Below are positions 35,408 to 46,415 of a stretch of 64,000 bases of DNA, piece after piece; position 1 is the stretch's first letter; every line of letters begins with the position of its first letter. Below the pieces are notes generated by a model. That model ran no database searches. It had not been told where the DNA came from and worked only from the letters and a program-made list of their open reading frames with translations. The position numbers and the translations under genes are program-made. The DNA is from Acanthococcus lagerstroemiae (lineage: Eukaryota; Arthropoda; Insecta; Hemiptera; Eriococcidae): the NCBI GenBank assembly GCA_031841125.1, contig CM063113.1, positions 26,061,312-26,125,311 on the forward strand. The letters run 5' to 3'.

Positions 35408-38400
35408 TTATTTTACTTTCGGTTCCTTCACTTTTCTCTCCTTTTTTATTCTTCCATCTTCATCTCTTAAAACAGGGCCACCCAGATCCATCTTAAGTAG
35501 GTCATCGTTCATTATCAATTTAACACACCACACAGTAATACATTGTTTCATGACGGTACAAAATTCAACATGAATCCTTCCCAGCGAATAACCAGTGGGT
35601 AAAATATTTTTCATGTACAATTCTAATCGATTTTCATAACGTACATCAACTAATGGAATGCTACCTAGACACGGATTATAATGAGAAGTACGTTTTTGCG
35701 ATGCATCATAAATAAATTTCAATACCCATAGGGAATTATCTTTCCAGTGAGTAACGTTCAGTCTTCAGACCAACAAACTGTCCATCCTGAAATTCGAACA
35801 TTTCTAATACTTTTATACATTCTGTTAAATTAGACGGCTGTATTTCTACGGCCCCCCCCCAAATGAGGTAGGGGGTTGGAATTAGCGGCACAAATTCTAT
35901 TGTAATTTGTGCTAATTGTGCTCCGAAGTCCCAGAATTTGTGCCGCCTCCCGTGGATCTACATCTTAATGAAAAGTTTGGGGGGGGCAGAGAAATGTTGG
36001 CACCCCCCAAATGAAGATAGGGGGTTGGAATTAGCGGCACAAATTTTATCGTAATTTGTGCTAATTGTGCTCCGAGGTCTCAGAATTTGTGCCGCATTTT
36101 CTGGGCTCACAGTCCAGTGCTCAATTTGGGGGGGCTGGAAAAATTATGATATTTTAAAAAAAGGATCTTCAAAAGGAGAGATTAACTGGTTTCTGCTGTC
36201 ACCGAATTCATTTTTCAGGTTCTTTTCACGGTATCTCATATCCTACCCCAATTTTGGGAGGTATACACCCATTCTATCCAAAGTTTTGTTGTCTTTGTTC
36301 ATACTTTTTTTAAACTCATGAGGCGAAAGTGCGATAGTTTCAGGCAACGACACTTCTGTTTTTGCGCATCGGATTTGGCAACAATGATAACGAAGAAACC
36401 CGTGGTGAAAGTAAAAACAGTGTGGATATGGGCCACGACCCCCCCCCCCAGGGAGGGGTGGGGGCTCGGGTGTGATGGCACGAATTTTTACCTATTTTGT
36501 GCTAAATGTGCTCGAGGTTCCCACAATTTGTGCCCCCTTCCTTGGACCTACAGCCAAAAATAAACTGTTAGCCCCCCCCCCCCTCAAACAAACGTGAGGT
36601 CTAAAAAATAGTGGCACAAATTTGTATTTTATTTGTGCTAATTGTGCTCCGAAGTCCCAGACTTTGTGCCGCCTCCCGTCCACAGACGTGTTGGCCCCCC
36701 CAAATGAAGATTGGGGGTTCCATATCATAAATATACATCAGGCATTTTTTTTTGGCGAAAAAATTTTCGGACAGCTTCGGGGCCCGGTACTGGCGAAATA
36801 GAATCGAAATGCCGAGACAAATTCAGAACCGTCGTCAAAATTTATTCACAGGCTATTTCTGACCCCGTATAGTCCCCGCCGCCAGTATAACCTCATTTTT
36901 GACTGTATCTCGGCCACGGAGGATCAGCGCCTGATTTGGTCGACGAATTCGAACTCAACGCGAAAAACTGAGTAGCAATTTGTTGTTATCTTATCTGTTT
37001 GGAATTTCTAAAATTATGAAAATTTCTCAATACCATATATAACATCAGGCATTTTTTGGGGCGAAAAAATTTTCGGAGAGCTTCGGGGCCGGTTCTGGCG
37101 AAATAGAATCGAAATGCCGAGCGATTTCAGAACCGTCGTCAGAATTGATTCATAGGCTATTTCTGAGCCAGTATAGCCCCCGCCCCCAGTATAACCACGT
37201 TTTTGACTGAATCTCGGCAACAGAGGGTCAGCGCCTGAATTGGTCGACGAATTCGAACTCAGCGTGAAAAATTGAGTAGGAATTGGTAGTTATCTCATTA
37301 ATTTGGAATTTCGAAAATTTTGAAAATTTCTCCATACTATACGTCAGACATTTTTTGGGGCCAAAAAATTATCCGAGAGCTTTGAGGCCCGAAAACGGCG
37401 ACATAGATTCGAAAGCCAGAGACGAATTCAGAACCATGGTCAAAACTGATTCACAGGCTATTTCTGACCCAGTATAGCCCTCGCCCCCAGTGTAACCACA
37501 AGTTTGACTGTATTTTGGAAACGTAGGGTCAGCGCCTGATTTGGTCGACGAATTCGAGCTCAGTGCGAAAAATTGAGTAGAAATTGGAGGTTATCTCATC
37601 TATTTGGAATTTCGAAAATTTTGAAAATTTCTCCATACTTATACATAAGGAATTTTTTTGGGCGAAAAGATTTTCCGAGAGCTTTGTGGCCCGGACCCGG
37701 CGAGATAGATTCGGAATGCCGAGACGAATTCAAAACTGTCGTCAAAATTGATTCGCAGGCTATTTCTGACCCAGTATAGCCCAGCCCCCAGTATAACTAC
37801 AATTTTGACTGTATCTCGGCAACGGAGGGTCAGCGCCTGATTTGGTCGACGAATTCGAACTCGGCGCGAAACATTTAGTAGGATAAGAGGGCTATCTCAG
37901 TATTTTAGAAATTCGAAAATTCTCAAAATTTCTCCATACTATACATCAGGCATTATTTTGGGCGAAAAAATTATCCGAGATCTTCGACTCAATTGTTTAC
38001 GATCAGTTCGAATTCGGCGTTCAAATTTCGCGGCGACGCTCTGTTCTCAAGATACCCTCGAAAACGTTGGAAAAATTGGTCAATTTGGGTGAAAAAATGA
38101 GTGTAGCTCAATTTTGACAACGGATTTGAATTCGCCTCAAAAAATTGAGCAATTAGCACACGCGCCAACGCCGAAGCTCACCATAAATTTTGTGGCCCGA
38201 AAAAGGACATGATGTATAGTATGGAGAAATTTTAAAAATTCGAAAAAACCACAAATCTTGAAATAAAGACTGTTTTTGAACCAATTTTTCACGCTGAGTT
38301 TGAATTGGGTGTTCAAATTCGGCAGGGACGCTCCGTTCTTGGGATACACTCGTAATAGTTGGAAGTATTGGTCAATTTGGATGAAAAAATGACTGCAGCT

Positions 38401-40941
38401 CAATTTTGACGACAGCACCAGCGCCGACGCCAAATCTCTCCGAAAATATTTTTGCCCAGAAAAAAACATGATTTAATTTTGAAAAATTCTCAAAATCCGA
38501 AAAAAATAAAAATTTTGAATTAAAGACTGTTTTTGACTCAATTTTTCGCGCTGAGTTCGAATTCGTCGACCAAATCAGGCGCCGGTCCTCCGTTGCCGAG
38601 ATACAGTCAAAATGTGGTTACACTGGGGGCGGGGTCTATACTGGGTCAGAAATAGCCTATGAATCAATTTTGACAAGGGTTTTGAATTCGCCTCGGCATT
38701 TCGAATCTATTTCACCGGGTCCGGTCCCCGATGCTCTCGGAAAATTTTTCCGCCCAAAAAAATGCCTGTTGTTAGTTAGTATGGAGAAATTTTCAAAACT
38801 TTCGAAATTCTAAAAAGATGAGATAACCACAAACACCAACTCAATTTTTCGCGCTGAGTTCGAATTCAACGACCAAATCAGGCGCTGACCCCCCGTTGCC
38901 GAGATATAGTAAAAAATGTGGTTATAATGATGGCGAGGGCTATAGCGGCTCGGAAAATAGCCTATGAATAAATTTTGACGACGGTTCTGAAATCGTCTCG
39001 GCATTTCGATTCTATTTCGCCAGAACCGCGCCCCGAAGCTCGCCGAAAATTTTTTCGCCCCCAAAAAATGCCTGATGTTATATATGGTATTGAGAAATTT
39101 TCATAATTTTAGAAATTCCAAATAGATAAGATAACAACAAATTCCTACTCAGTTTTCGCGCTGAGTTCGAATTCGTCGACCAAATCAGGCGCTGACCCTC
39201 CGTGGCCGAGATACAGTCAAAAATGAGGTTATACTGGGGGCCGGTTCTATACGGGGTCAGAAATGGCCTGTGAATCAATTTTGTTGACGATTTAGTATTC
39301 GTCTCGGCATTTCGAATATATTTCACCGGGTCCGGGCCTCGAACTCTCGGAAAATTTTTTCGCTCAAAAAAATGCCGGATGTACGGGTGGAGAAATTTTC
39401 AAAATTTTCGAAATTGCTAAAAAATGGGATAACAACAAATTCCTACTCAAGTTTTCGCGCTGAGTTCGAATTCGTCGACCAAATCAGGCGCTGAACCTCC
39501 GTTGCAGAGATACAGTCAAAAATGTGGTTATAATGGCGGCGAGGGGTATACTGGCTCAGAAAGAGCCTGTAAATCAATTTTGACGACGGTTCTGAATTCG
39601 TCTCGGCATTTCGATTCTATTTCGCCGGCTCCGGGCCCCGAAACACTCGGAAAATTTTTCGCCCAAAAAAATGCCTGAGGTACGTATGGAGAAATTTTCA
39701 AAATTATCGAAATTTTAAATAGATGAGATAACAAGAAATTCCTACTCAATTTTTCGCACTGAGTTCGAATTCGTCGACCAAATCAGACGCTGACCCTCCG
39801 TGGCCGAGATACAGTCAAAAATGTGGCTAAACTGGGGGCCGGGGCTATACGGGGTCAGAAATAGCCTGTGAATCAATTTTGACGACGGTTCTGAATTCGT
39901 CTCGGCATTTCGAATCTATTTCACCGGGTACGGGCCCGAAGCTCTCGGAAAATATTTTCGCCCAAAAAATGCCTGATGTATATTTATGGTATGGAACCCC
40001 AATCTTCATTTGGGGGGCCAACATGTCCGTGGACGGGAGGCGGCACAAATTCTGGGACTTCGGAGCACAATTAGCACAAATAAAATACAAATTTGTGCCA
40101 CTATTTTTTAGACCTCACGTTTGCTTGAGGGGGGAGGCTAACATTTTATTTTTGGCTGTAGGTCCAAGGAAGGGGGCACAAATTGTCGGAACCTCGAGCA
40201 CATTTAGCTCAAATTAGGTAAAAATTCGTGCCGCCACACGCGAGCCCCCACCCCTCCCTGGGGGGGGGTCGTGGCCCATATCCACACTGTTTTTACTTTC
40301 ACCACGGGTTTCTTCGTTATCATTGTTGCCAAATCCGATGCGCAAAAACAAAAGTGTCGTTGCCTGAAACTATCGCACTTTCGCCTCATGAGTTCAAAAA
40401 AAGTATGAACAAAGACAACAAAACTTTGGATAGAATGGGTGTATACCTCCCAAAATTGGGGTAGGATATGAGATACCGTGAAAAGAACCTGAAAAATGAA
40501 TTCGGTGACAGCAGAAACCAGTTAATCTCTCCTTTTGAAGATCCTTTTTTTAAAATATCATAATTTTTCCAGCCCCCCCAAATTGAGCACTGGACTGTGA
40601 GCCCAGAAAATGCGGCACAAATTCTGAGACCTCGGAGCACAATTAGCACAAATTACGATAAAATTTGTGCCGTTAATTCCAACTCCCTATCTTCATTTGG
40701 GGGGGGGCAACATTTCCCTGGCCTCCCAAACCTTTTTTTAAAATGTAGACCCACGGGAGGCGGCACAAATTCTGGGACTTCGGAGCACAATTAGCACAAA
40801 TTACAATAGAATTTGTGCCGCTAATTCCAACCCCCTACCTCATTTGGGGGGGGGGCGTAGAAATACAGCCAAATTAGACACAGCTGGGACTGGTAGTATC
40901 GGTATTCTGATCCGTTTCGGCTGTTCCTTCCTCCTGCTCAT
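35408..40941 (-). pseudogene. Small gene split by the foldback element
   Basis: The 5' coding part is 40871-40941 (start MSRRKEQPKRIRIPILPVPA) and the 3' part is 35408-35826. Removing the element and one copy of the 9 bp duplication restores the frame across the junction. A second lesion, one surplus A in a GGAAAGAT context near 35748, shifts the frame inside the 3' part. Downstream the frame reads LWVLKFIYDASQKR, IPLVDVRYENRLELYMKNIL, CVKLIMNDDLLKMDLGGPVL and a Lys-rich end (KERKVKEPKVK, stop 35408-35410). The total is about 170 residues with no recognised family. A tiny 5' UTR intron is possible: donor at 41037-41042, acceptor TTTTACAG ending at 40996, only 47 bp. Confidence 0.65.
35836..40870. 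mobile_element. 5,035 bp foldback element (non-autonomous, long inverted arms)
   Basis: Exact 9 bp target duplication AAATTAGAC at 35827-35835 and 40871-40879; termini GGCTGTATTTCTACG and CGTAGAAATACAGCC. The outer ~890 bp of each arm are near identical inverted copies (35836-36730 and 40010-40870); an 87-codon reading frame in them is identical on both sides. The inner arms are ~300 bp satellite units: about four in plus orientation (36740-38000) and five to six inverted (38140-40000), meeting near 38100. There is no transposase. A 9 bp duplication with long repeat-filled arms fits foldback or Mutator-like non-autonomous elements. Confidence 0.85.
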
Positions 40942-41301
40942 ATTTTCGAGGCACGGATTCTATTCACAAAATCACGCATTAAATTATTAATATTTCTGTA
41001 AAATTTTCATACTGTCAGTTAAAACTTCGCAAGGATGCTTACCAACTCGACAAATAAATGCAGTCCGTCACGTACAATTTTACAGAATCAAAATCATAAC
41101 CAACAGCCAAAATAATTATACTGATAAGACCCATTCAAAATAATACATAATCACAACATTTACGAGCGCCGAAGAATGTCTCACAGTACACTGTTTATGC
41201 ACTCCTCCCGTGTTATTTTTTACAAAAAATTAATTTACGTACGCAGATCCTCTTAATAATTACAGTATTTTCATTCTTTACATGTTTTAGGCTGAACCAA
41301 C
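40942..41301. other. Upstream region of the split gene
   Basis: It holds the possible 47 bp 5' UTR intron and presumably the minus-strand promoter. No other feature was recognised. Confidence 0.35.
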
Positions 41302-41501
41302 CATAGGCGGCAAATTTGTGGGTGCTCCGGGGCTCGAGCACCCCTTGGGATTTTTTGAGCACCCCTTGGGAAATTCCTCAAAAATAAAAAATTCATTACA
41401 TTAAGATCTTCTTTGCCAAATTTTTCCCCCCTCCCCTCTAAATTCACGTTATAAAATTTTGTTCGAGCACCCCTTGGGAAAATTGTAAGTTGCCGCCGTT
41501 G
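41302..41501. mobile_element. 200 bp hAT-type MITE
   Basis: CATAGGCGGCAAATTTG at the left, AAGTTGCCGCCGTTG at the right, and an exact 8 bp duplication GAACCAAC (41294-41301 and 41502-41509). The interior repeats GAGCACCCCTTGGGA three times. Its ends resemble those of the MITE at 11124. Confidence 0.85.
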
Positions 41502-41982
41502 GAACCAACAGAGAAGGAAGCCACGTTTGTATTCTTTCGTTATTCAATCAGCTGCTTTACGCCGACCAACGCTGTAGAGAAGAACGCACGTCTCGTAGTA
41601 TTTACTCACACACTCTACTTCTAGGATTAGCTATTTTTAGAAAAGCGGGTTGCCAAGTTTCGGTGCCTGTTGGCATGTTATTTCGATTCAATTCGATAAA
41701 ATACACTGGTGCCTGAACCTCTTGCAAGTAAATAATTTGTATAACAGCGAACGCGATCTGGTTAAAAACACTGCGCACTAATTTGTATATGAGTATGGAA
41801 ATACCACCCTATAGGCACCAACGCTATTTTTGGTATATCGCATGTAGATAGCATTACTAGCCATTTGCGATCATTCCCATTGAAAAACGTTGTGGCACCA
41901 ATTTTTGGTGCCTGAACGAAATTTTTGGTGCCACAATACCATTTAACCTTACGTTTTGGTGCTTCAATGACTGAAAGTAAAT

Positions 41983-41983
41983 C

Positions 41984-42016
<33 letters not shown>

Positions 42017-42030
42017 ATATATATATATAA
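41983..42030. repeat. (AT)n microsatellite
   Basis: About 45 bases of TA repeats with one TTT interruption. Confidence 0.95.
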
Positions 42031-42049
42031 GGAAACCTGAAATTCAGCC

Positions 42050-42183
42050 ACTATTACAGTCGTGTTCTAAACACTCTGAAACGCAAAAAAAACATTGCCC
42101 CCGCCCCCAACTTCACAACTGTGACGAGTGTAATACCTCCCTTTTCTTCGAAAAGTCGGTAAAAGTGCATGCCGAAAAACAAT
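42050..42183 (+). pseudogene. C2H2 zinc-finger-like gene fragment
   Basis: The frame ends HNCDECNTSLFFEKSVKVHAEKQ-stop in effect (C-x2-C-x12-H), preceded by CSKHSETQKKHC, as in a decayed tandem finger array. The final His of the finger is missing and the protein stops directly after. A diverged copy is at 26370-26430. Confidence 0.35.
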
Positions 42184-42317
42184 AGCAAACAAAAAGTGTT
42201 CTGCCGTCGATTAGTAGATTCCAAAACAAAAAATTATACGGAGAGTTGATAAAAGCATACTAACCCATTAATTAGCCGTAATTATTTTTAAATGATGAAC
42301 GTCTACCGTTGCATAAA

Positions 42318-42722
42318 GATGACCATGCCGAAGGACACATTTTTTTAAAACTCTTAATTTTCGACAATAATATGCGAATGCACGAGTCTTGTCGCAAGAA
42401 AACCGGGATTTGATATGCGCACCGTATTGCTCTGGTAAGAATATACAATTTGGCTATTAATTGCAACGAAAAAATATTGGAACGCCTGTTCTGTGATTGG
42501 TTGAAAAAGAGCCATGCCGAAGGACAAAAAATCGAGGGACAACTTCCAAAGCTGGCTATACTGACTTCCATTTGGGATGATGCAATTTCAATGTTACCTT
42601 ATTCCTTCATCCATTTAAAGTAGCACTACGTTGTCAGTTTGTTCTAATATACAGCGTGGAAATTTAAGGGAGGGGGGAAATAATGAAAATCGTTTGAGGG
42701 ACAGCCATGCCGACGGACATTT
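42318..42722. repeat. Three dispersed copies of a GCCATGCCGAAGGACA motif
   Basis: CCATGCCGAAGGACA near 42326 and 42512 and CCATGCCGACGGACA near 42706, spaced 186-196 bases, with unrelated sequence between. A fourth version (GCCATGCCGAAGAACA) lies near 27040. Confidence 0.6.
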
Positions 42723-43105
42723 GAGCATATTTGGTTCAATTTTGACCCATTAAAAGTGGATCAAATTTTCTTCTGAAAGCTTGAAAAAGTAGAACTGAGT
42801 CATATCTATCAAGGGAAAAAACCAAAATGGCCGTATCATTAATAGCTTGTGGGATAACTGCTGGGGACTGAAATATCAACATTTTCGAAGAATAACCCAT
42901 TTACGGTAAGTACTAATGGAATATTTATTAAAAACACTTTCAAGATGTAGAGAAAGAAAAAAGTGTCTACTTTCGAATTGTGCATGGGGTTTTATAAAAT
43001 TTCAATTCTATCTCGAGAAAAAATGAATATAACTGTCCTAAAGTCACTCTTATCAGCTGTGAGATAATTCCAGTCAAAACAAACTTATGAATTTTTACAT
43101 TTCAG

Positions 43106-43645
43106 ATGGTTCGTAATTATATTACAAAAACTGAAAAGGTAATTGGAACACAGACCAATTACAAAACGCACTGAACGCTATAGAATACAGGCAAAGATGG
43201 AGAATTGTGGTTTCGTTGCACACATCCAAAATGTGGTCATTTGACTCATCACGAATGTTCTGGGTATGATACACCCGAAAAATATATTCGTGATCATCAT
43301 TATTAATAATATTCGAATACCTAAATAAAATATGTTTTCTAGCAATATTCTGTAACGATATTCATGTGCTTATTTAAAAAATACATGTATACTGAATATA
43401 AAAATTATTGACCTGTATTACCCCACCAGCAAGACAATTCCGGTCAAATGTTTATTTTCTAGTTTTTGACCCATAGGTAACTTATTACCAAAATTATTAT
43501 ATAATCCAGGAAGTGACCATATCATTTGAAAGTAGGCAGTTCAGTGTATCTGATGGCGCAAACAGGAACTAAATCGGATAGGTGACCAATTTTTATAACC
43601 ATTCTCCCTTAAGTGACCGCGATTACTCCCTTACCCTATTAAGCA
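43106..43645 (+). pseudogene. pogo/Tigger-like transposase fragment with right terminal repeat
   Basis: After an acceptor-like TTTCAG the sequence reads MVRNYITKTEK and, with a one-base shift, NWNTDQLQNALNAIE. This is the opening of the Psq-type helix-turn-helix of pogo/Tigger/jerky-like transposases. The 3' end has GACCGCGATTACTCCCTTACCCTA at about 43616-43640, a plausible terminal repeat next to TA. The DDE catalytic domain was not found. Confidence 0.5.
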
Positions 43646-43952
43646 CTCGAAAAACAAACCAAAACTGACAAAATTGTGTCCCTATGTTCCTACACAACGA
43701 ATACTGCAAGACTGTGTGTCTTCAAATGTAACACCTTAGAGTTGTTACACTGTCCTATAGTGGAGGCATCCGATCAAAAGTATGATTGATTTATATAACA
43801 AGTAACAACTAGTCTATTGCAATGCTGATTTACTGGGTCACTTGCGCAAAAATTTCAGTTTTTCTCCTCCTTCCTGCGCGTGACCCGATGCAATCCGGTT
43901 TGGTGTGCGTCGCCGGTCACGGTCAGTCTCATTTTTCGCGTCTCCTCGCTCC

Positions 43953-44150
43953 ATGGATCCAAAGAGTCCAAATCGAATAAACGCACCGCGAATTGAATGG
44001 GTGCATTATTTAGAACCGACTGCACAGCACTACTGCAGGGTTATGTCGCTTAGATCATCTATAAGTATGGAAACATGTTTGCTTCAATTCGTATTTCATT
44101 ATGCATCGTTCACGAAAAAAAACTACTCGATAATGACCTTCCGGAATTAA
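43953..44150 (+). CDS. Unrecognised short ORF upstream of the 58-residue ORF
   Basis: The 65 residues begin MDPKSPNRINAPRIEWVHYL and include AQHYCRVMSLRSSISMETCL. A neighbouring frame continues as protein-like sequence (IHIWKCVKEKKNYIRVLFHP), so a frameshift or intron may lie near 44110-44130. Function unknown. Confidence 0.3.
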   Translation: MDPKSPNRINAPRIEWVHYLEPTAQHYCRVMSLRSSISMETCLLQFVFHYASFTKKNYSIMTFRN

Positions 44151-44292
44151 ATATACATATTTGGAAGTGCGTGAAGGAAAAAAAAAATTATATACGAGTT
44201 TTATTCCATCCGTATATGAAGGAATTAATTCTAATATTTGATAGGTTAACTACCTTCCAGACTCGTCTGGTTTCTGTACTTTCAACGAATAG

Positions 44293-44469
44293 ATGCCTGA
44301 ACGTATGTACAACAGAGACGACCTCGCCCTCATTAAAGCCGGTAAGCAAGCTGTGGAGACACCAAAGAGCACATTCCGGAGGAAACTGTTTGCGGAGGAG
44401 TATCTACTTCCTTATGCATACGACATGATCTCTGAGTTTCATTTCCACAGCCCCTTAACCCGCGATTAG
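44293..44469 (+). CDS. Unrecognised 58-residue ORF or terminal exon
   Basis: It begins MPERMYNRDDLALIKAGKQA, continues with STFRRKLFAEEYLLPYAYDM and ends SPLTRD-TAG. A pyrimidine-rich acceptor ends in AATAG directly before the ATG, so this may be the last exon of a spliced gene whose earlier part is near 43953. The amino acid pattern looks constrained. It stops about 45 bases before the repeat element at 44515. Confidence 0.45.
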   Translation: MPERMYNRDDLALIKAGKQAVETPKSTFRRKLFAEEYLLPYAYDMISEFHFHSPLTRD

Positions 44470-44514
44470 AAATTTACTTACGTGTAAATTGTTTGTGCAT
44501 TAGGATGGATCGTC

Positions 44515-45480
44515 AACGTTTTTTTCGAAATTTCTAACGCGACCCAGGTGAAAAGTTGCCCTGGTGAAACAAGAAAGTTTAAAAATTTGTAAATTTTCCT
44601 TAAGTGATTTGTCCTTGAAGTCATGTACTAACCTATACGGTTGAAAATTGAATGTGATACCACGCCTTAAAAATGCTTGTTATGCAAAATTTTTACATAG
44701 CCTTTCTAATAGTATTCATTGCGAACTTTAAATTAGTTCATGTACAAATTTGCCTGTCCGTGAAATGTAAGGCGCTGAAGCGCATACAATAATTTGTTGC
44801 TTTATAGCGCCTTCAGTACAGCAGATAAGCAAAATTCACATATAACCCTCACCGTAGTAACAATGAAGATCTACGAAATGAGTCATGTACAAATTTTGCC
44901 TATCTGTAATATTGAAAGCGCTAAAGCACTTACAATACTTTGTTGCTTTACAGCGCCTTCAATTTCACAGATAGGCACAATTTGTATACGAACTAATTTA
45001 AAGGTCGCAATCTATACTATTTAAAAGGTTGAGTGCAAATTTGATCCATCTCGCAGATTAAAGGCGGTAGACTATTGAATTGAACAGCAGCGTGGGTTAA
45101 GATTATTCTTACAACAAAACATGATAGAGGTTCATTTTTGGACTAAATGGAGAAAAATTAGACCCAATGTCGGAGGAAATGTTTGAAAAAAAATCTGACT
45201 CATATAAAGGAAAATTTGTATATATATAATATGTACTTTTGATAGGTAATATTTGTTTATTCCTTTAGGTGGAGTTATAATGTGTCCAAGAATCGTTATC
45301 TCTCGCATTCTTACAAAAGATAGCGAACTTCATACGATATATTCTACTTACTATACTAGCCCTTAAAAGTTACATTTGGCGCCGTATTTGATAAACTCAA
45401 CAGTAAAACAAACTATACTAGTACGCAGTATTTTTGCATCAATTCAGTGGCCAAACCAGTGAATTCAAAGTAGGTACTGT
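44515..45480. mobile_element. Second, partial copy of the palindromic-module element
   Basis: 44515-45090 runs like the arms of the 7010-9242 element (AACGCGACCCAGGTGAAAAG, TTTGTCCTTGAAGTCATGTAC, then GGCGCT palindromes at 44745-44850 and 44885-44990). 45110-45480 matches the reverse complement of 8260-8625 (for instance GGACTAAATGGA, AAATTAGACCCAATGTCGG). The overall match is to the inverted right half of the first copy. Confidence 0.6.
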
Positions 45481-45807
45481 AAACCGGAGCTACCTTACAT
45501 TTGCTGGGTCACTTTACACAGTACCTGTTTTTACCGCGTTAGTGAGGAAAATTGTAAAATCTTGAAAAGAGGGAACTTTGATTGTGGTCTCATTGTGTTC
45601 CTGGATATTTACTCGACCAGGTTTGGTATTTTCAAGCCGAAAAAAGTGTATATAACGGTATTTGAGAAAACTGCGAAAATATCAGTGCCAAGCAAGGTGA
45701 AAATGTTGGGTTAGAAAATTCTCTATTTACAGTATACAGTACTATGGAATATATCTGATAGTGACATAAACCAATGCAGAATTTCATCAGCTTTCGAACA
45801 ATATATG

Positions 45808-46415
45808 CAGCGGCGGCTCGTGACTCTCATCTCAGGGGTTGCTACAGCATTTTAGGATTATATACGTTTTGTACACTGCTGAAAAAATACATACCTATAG
45901 TCATAGGCGGCTGCAAAATTCACATGTGTTGCAAAAACGGTGTTTCTACATGGCTCTTGAACTTTGAATCACGTGTTCTCAATAAACAGGTTTTGTTGGT
46001 TGGTTCTGTTACGCTTAACCGCGTCCAAATGTCCGCGCATCAACCGTTTTGTAGATACAGAGCTAGAAAGTAAGCAGCTCTTATGGTGTATTTCAGAGCT
46101 GATTTAGTGGGTATCCCCCTTCGTCTCTTCAAGTGTAGTTATCTTCATGCATCCGCAACATTTATGATGCTTTCCTATCAGCTCTAGTGTTCCTAGCGTC
46201 GTTGTTATGTTGTTCGTACCATATTGAGCGCTTGTAGTGTGTGGCGCTATTACAATATTGATATTCTCACGTCTCTCACAACTGAAAAATTGCTGGTAAT
46301 TGTCTGAATATTTGAAACATTTTTGATATCTGTATTATGAACTAATTTCCTCTTGTCTGGCAAATATTCAGGGAGTGCTGCAGCACCATAGCTCTACCCC
46401 ACAAGCCCCGCCATT
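45808..46415. mobile_element. hAT-type MITE, ~600 bp family (copy 1)
   Basis: Starts CAGCGGCGGCTCGTG, ends with the inverse (AAGCCCCGCCATTG). Flanks AATATATG and GATGTATG match at 6 of 8. About 85-90% similar by eye to copy 2 at 61423-62013. Confidence 0.8.

Noticed and set aside
36058..40649. Identical 87-codon frames on both foldback arms
   Set aside because: A mirrored copy follows from the inverted repeat. Composition is unremarkable and there is no start context, so I treat it as non-coding.
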